NCBI GenBank assembly: GCA_900543055.1
Contig: UQQI01000035.1
Location: 1 to 15,375, forward strand
DNA from: an uncultured Mollicutes bacterium
GTDB lineage: Bacteria; Bacillota_I; Bacilli_A; RF39; UBA660
Direction of reading: 5' to 3'
Length of the DNA stretch: 15,375 nt
The notes beneath the pieces are model-generated. The model worked only from the letters and a program-made list of their open reading frames with translations, did not search any database and was not told the DNA's origin. Shown here piece after piece: positions 14,614-15,375 of this stretch. Position numbers and translations under genes: made by a program. Each line of letters starts with the position of its first letter. The stretch's first letter is position 1.

Positions 14614-14635
14614 AAAATTGTCTCCTTTCATTTTA

Positions 14636-14666
14636 ATAATAACATTAAAGTTATCTTGAGAGTCAA
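14636..14666 (-). promoter_or_regulatory. MerR-type promoter with 19-bp spacer and central dyad
   Basis: On the minus strand TTGACT (14666-14661), a 19-base spacer and TATTAT (14641-14636). ATAAC-N6-GTTAT (14639-14654) is a perfect dyad lying in the spacer and reaching into the -10. Overlong 19-bp spacers with a dyad between -35 and -10 are the hallmark of MerR-activated promoters. Most likely it is autoregulated by the adjacent merR, which is now broken. Confidence 0.7.
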
Positions 14667-14684
14667 TAATTTATTATATTCTTT

Positions 14685-15290
14685 CTATATTTTTAAATTA
14701 CTTTCTATATCAAAAGGTAATTTTAATGTTTCATAATAATTTATAGGACCTTTTAGTATTTCTTTATTATTGTATTTATAACTTAGCATATTATCTTCTA
14801 TTTTTATATTACACCATTTATTTAATAAATATGATATATCTGTTGCATGAGAGACTATTGCGATTGTTTTATTTTGATTTTCTTTTAATATTTTTAAGAT
14901 GCAGTCATACATTCTCTCTTATACTTCTTTTTTATTTTATCCATCACCAATTTTATATTTTTCATCTGAAAATTGTCTTCTTTCAAAGTCTTTTGGTTTT
15001 TCACTCCAAGAACTTATTCCTAACCTTCTTTCTCTTAATTCATCTAAAATATTGATTTTTATATTATTATTTTCTGAAATATATTTTGCTGTTTCTATAG
15101 TTCTAACATAATTAGAAGTAAATATAACTTCTATATCATTAAAAATAGAATTATTAAATTTACCTTTTGCTAATTATTCTCCTTCTTTAGACAGAACTTT
15201 CTTTTCATTTTGGATTTGTAATGTATCTGTCGAAAATTCATTATTTACATCTAATGTTTTTGAATGTCTTATTAAGTATATAGTTGTCAT
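14685..15290 (-). pseudogene. Histidine phosphatase (phosphoglycerate mutase-like), three in-frame TAA codons
   Basis: 201 codons, one frame from ATG 15290 to TAG 14685-14687. MTTIYLIRHSKTLDV carries the catalytic His (RHS instead of the usual RHG). VIFTSNYVRTIETAKYIS is the conserved second Arg block, DELRERRLGISSW the acid/base block, and AIVSHATDISYLLNKW the second catalytic His. TAA codons at 15174-15176, 14937-14939 and 14919-14921 replace positions that are Lys/Glu/Gln-like in the family; no frameshift is seen. ATG 14912 could give a 75-residue tail, which cannot work alone. Such enzymes dephosphorylate sugar phosphates or cofactor precursors. The weak SD (GAG) before the start suggests modest expression even when whole. 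Confidence 0.88.
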
Positions 15291-15375
15291 ATTTACTCGT
15301 ATAATCAATCTTGTGAAAATATTAATTATTTCTATTATTGATTAATCCCTTTCTATTTATATTTTTTTATTATAT
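15291..15375. other. Upstream leader, no gene seen
   Basis: AT-rich DNA before the histidine phosphatase start. I see only a poor -10-like TATACG on the minus strand and no open frame with protein-like content. Confidence 0.4.

Overview
The window is strongly AT-rich. Its genes have Firmicutes-style Shine-Dalgarno sites (AAGGAGG, AGGAG), TTGAnn/TATAAT promoters and short hairpin-plus-T terminators, which points to a low-GC Firmicute of the Bacilli/Clostridia kind, possibly gut- or host-associated. Intact genes end in TAA, TAG and TGA and use TGG for Trp, so the standard bacterial code applies and this is not a Mycoplasma/Spiroplasma code. Nearly every gene lies on the minus strand. The one plus-strand gene trace is a MerR remnant near 12.7-12.9 kb. 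I see no rRNA, tRNA, CRISPR array or insertion sequence.

Layout from left to right. At 1-2075 is a decayed block: a VanZ/RDD membrane protein fragment, an unidentified fragment, a broken TetR regulator and a broken oleate hydratase with an internal deletion. The old TetR-type operator still overlaps the oleate hydratase promoter. At 2263-5479 are an intact YegI-like protein kinase, a stand-alone tRNA-binding (MetG C-terminal type) protein, a NapH-like polyferredoxin membrane protein and a nucleoside-deoxyribosyltransferase-like protein, followed by a VOC/glyoxalase remnant and a small broken unknown gene. At 5548-6636 is an intact protein with a transglutaminase-like Cys/His/Asp arrangement. 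At 6723-7746 are remnants of a short-chain dehydrogenase, a Cof-type HAD phosphatase and an unknown protein, downstream of an intact PF06541-type membrane protein (7756-8391). At 8439-9125 is a second Cys/His/Asp protein, followed by a small-multidrug-export family protein, a Fic protein and a 504-residue HopA1-like protein (to 12605). At 12.68-15.29 kb are a MerR remnant, a broken flavoprotein, an intact 3-methyladenine DNA glycosylase I fused in frame to a broken MerR regulator, and a broken histidine phosphatase.

Two themes stand out. First, about ten of roughly twenty genes are broken yet still recognisable over their whole length. They carry in-frame stops (11 TAA, 2 TGA and 1 TAG counted), one-base indels in A-runs and clean internal deletions, as expected of recent, ongoing reduction (or, partly, of homopolymer sequence error). 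Second, the intact genes are enriched in effector-like or protein-modifying folds: a Fic enzyme, a HopA1-like protein, two papain/transglutaminase-like proteins and a kinase. Each has its own promoter or terminator rather than sharing one operon. That they form a system is inference only; that they were kept while metabolic and regulatory genes decayed is what the sequence shows.
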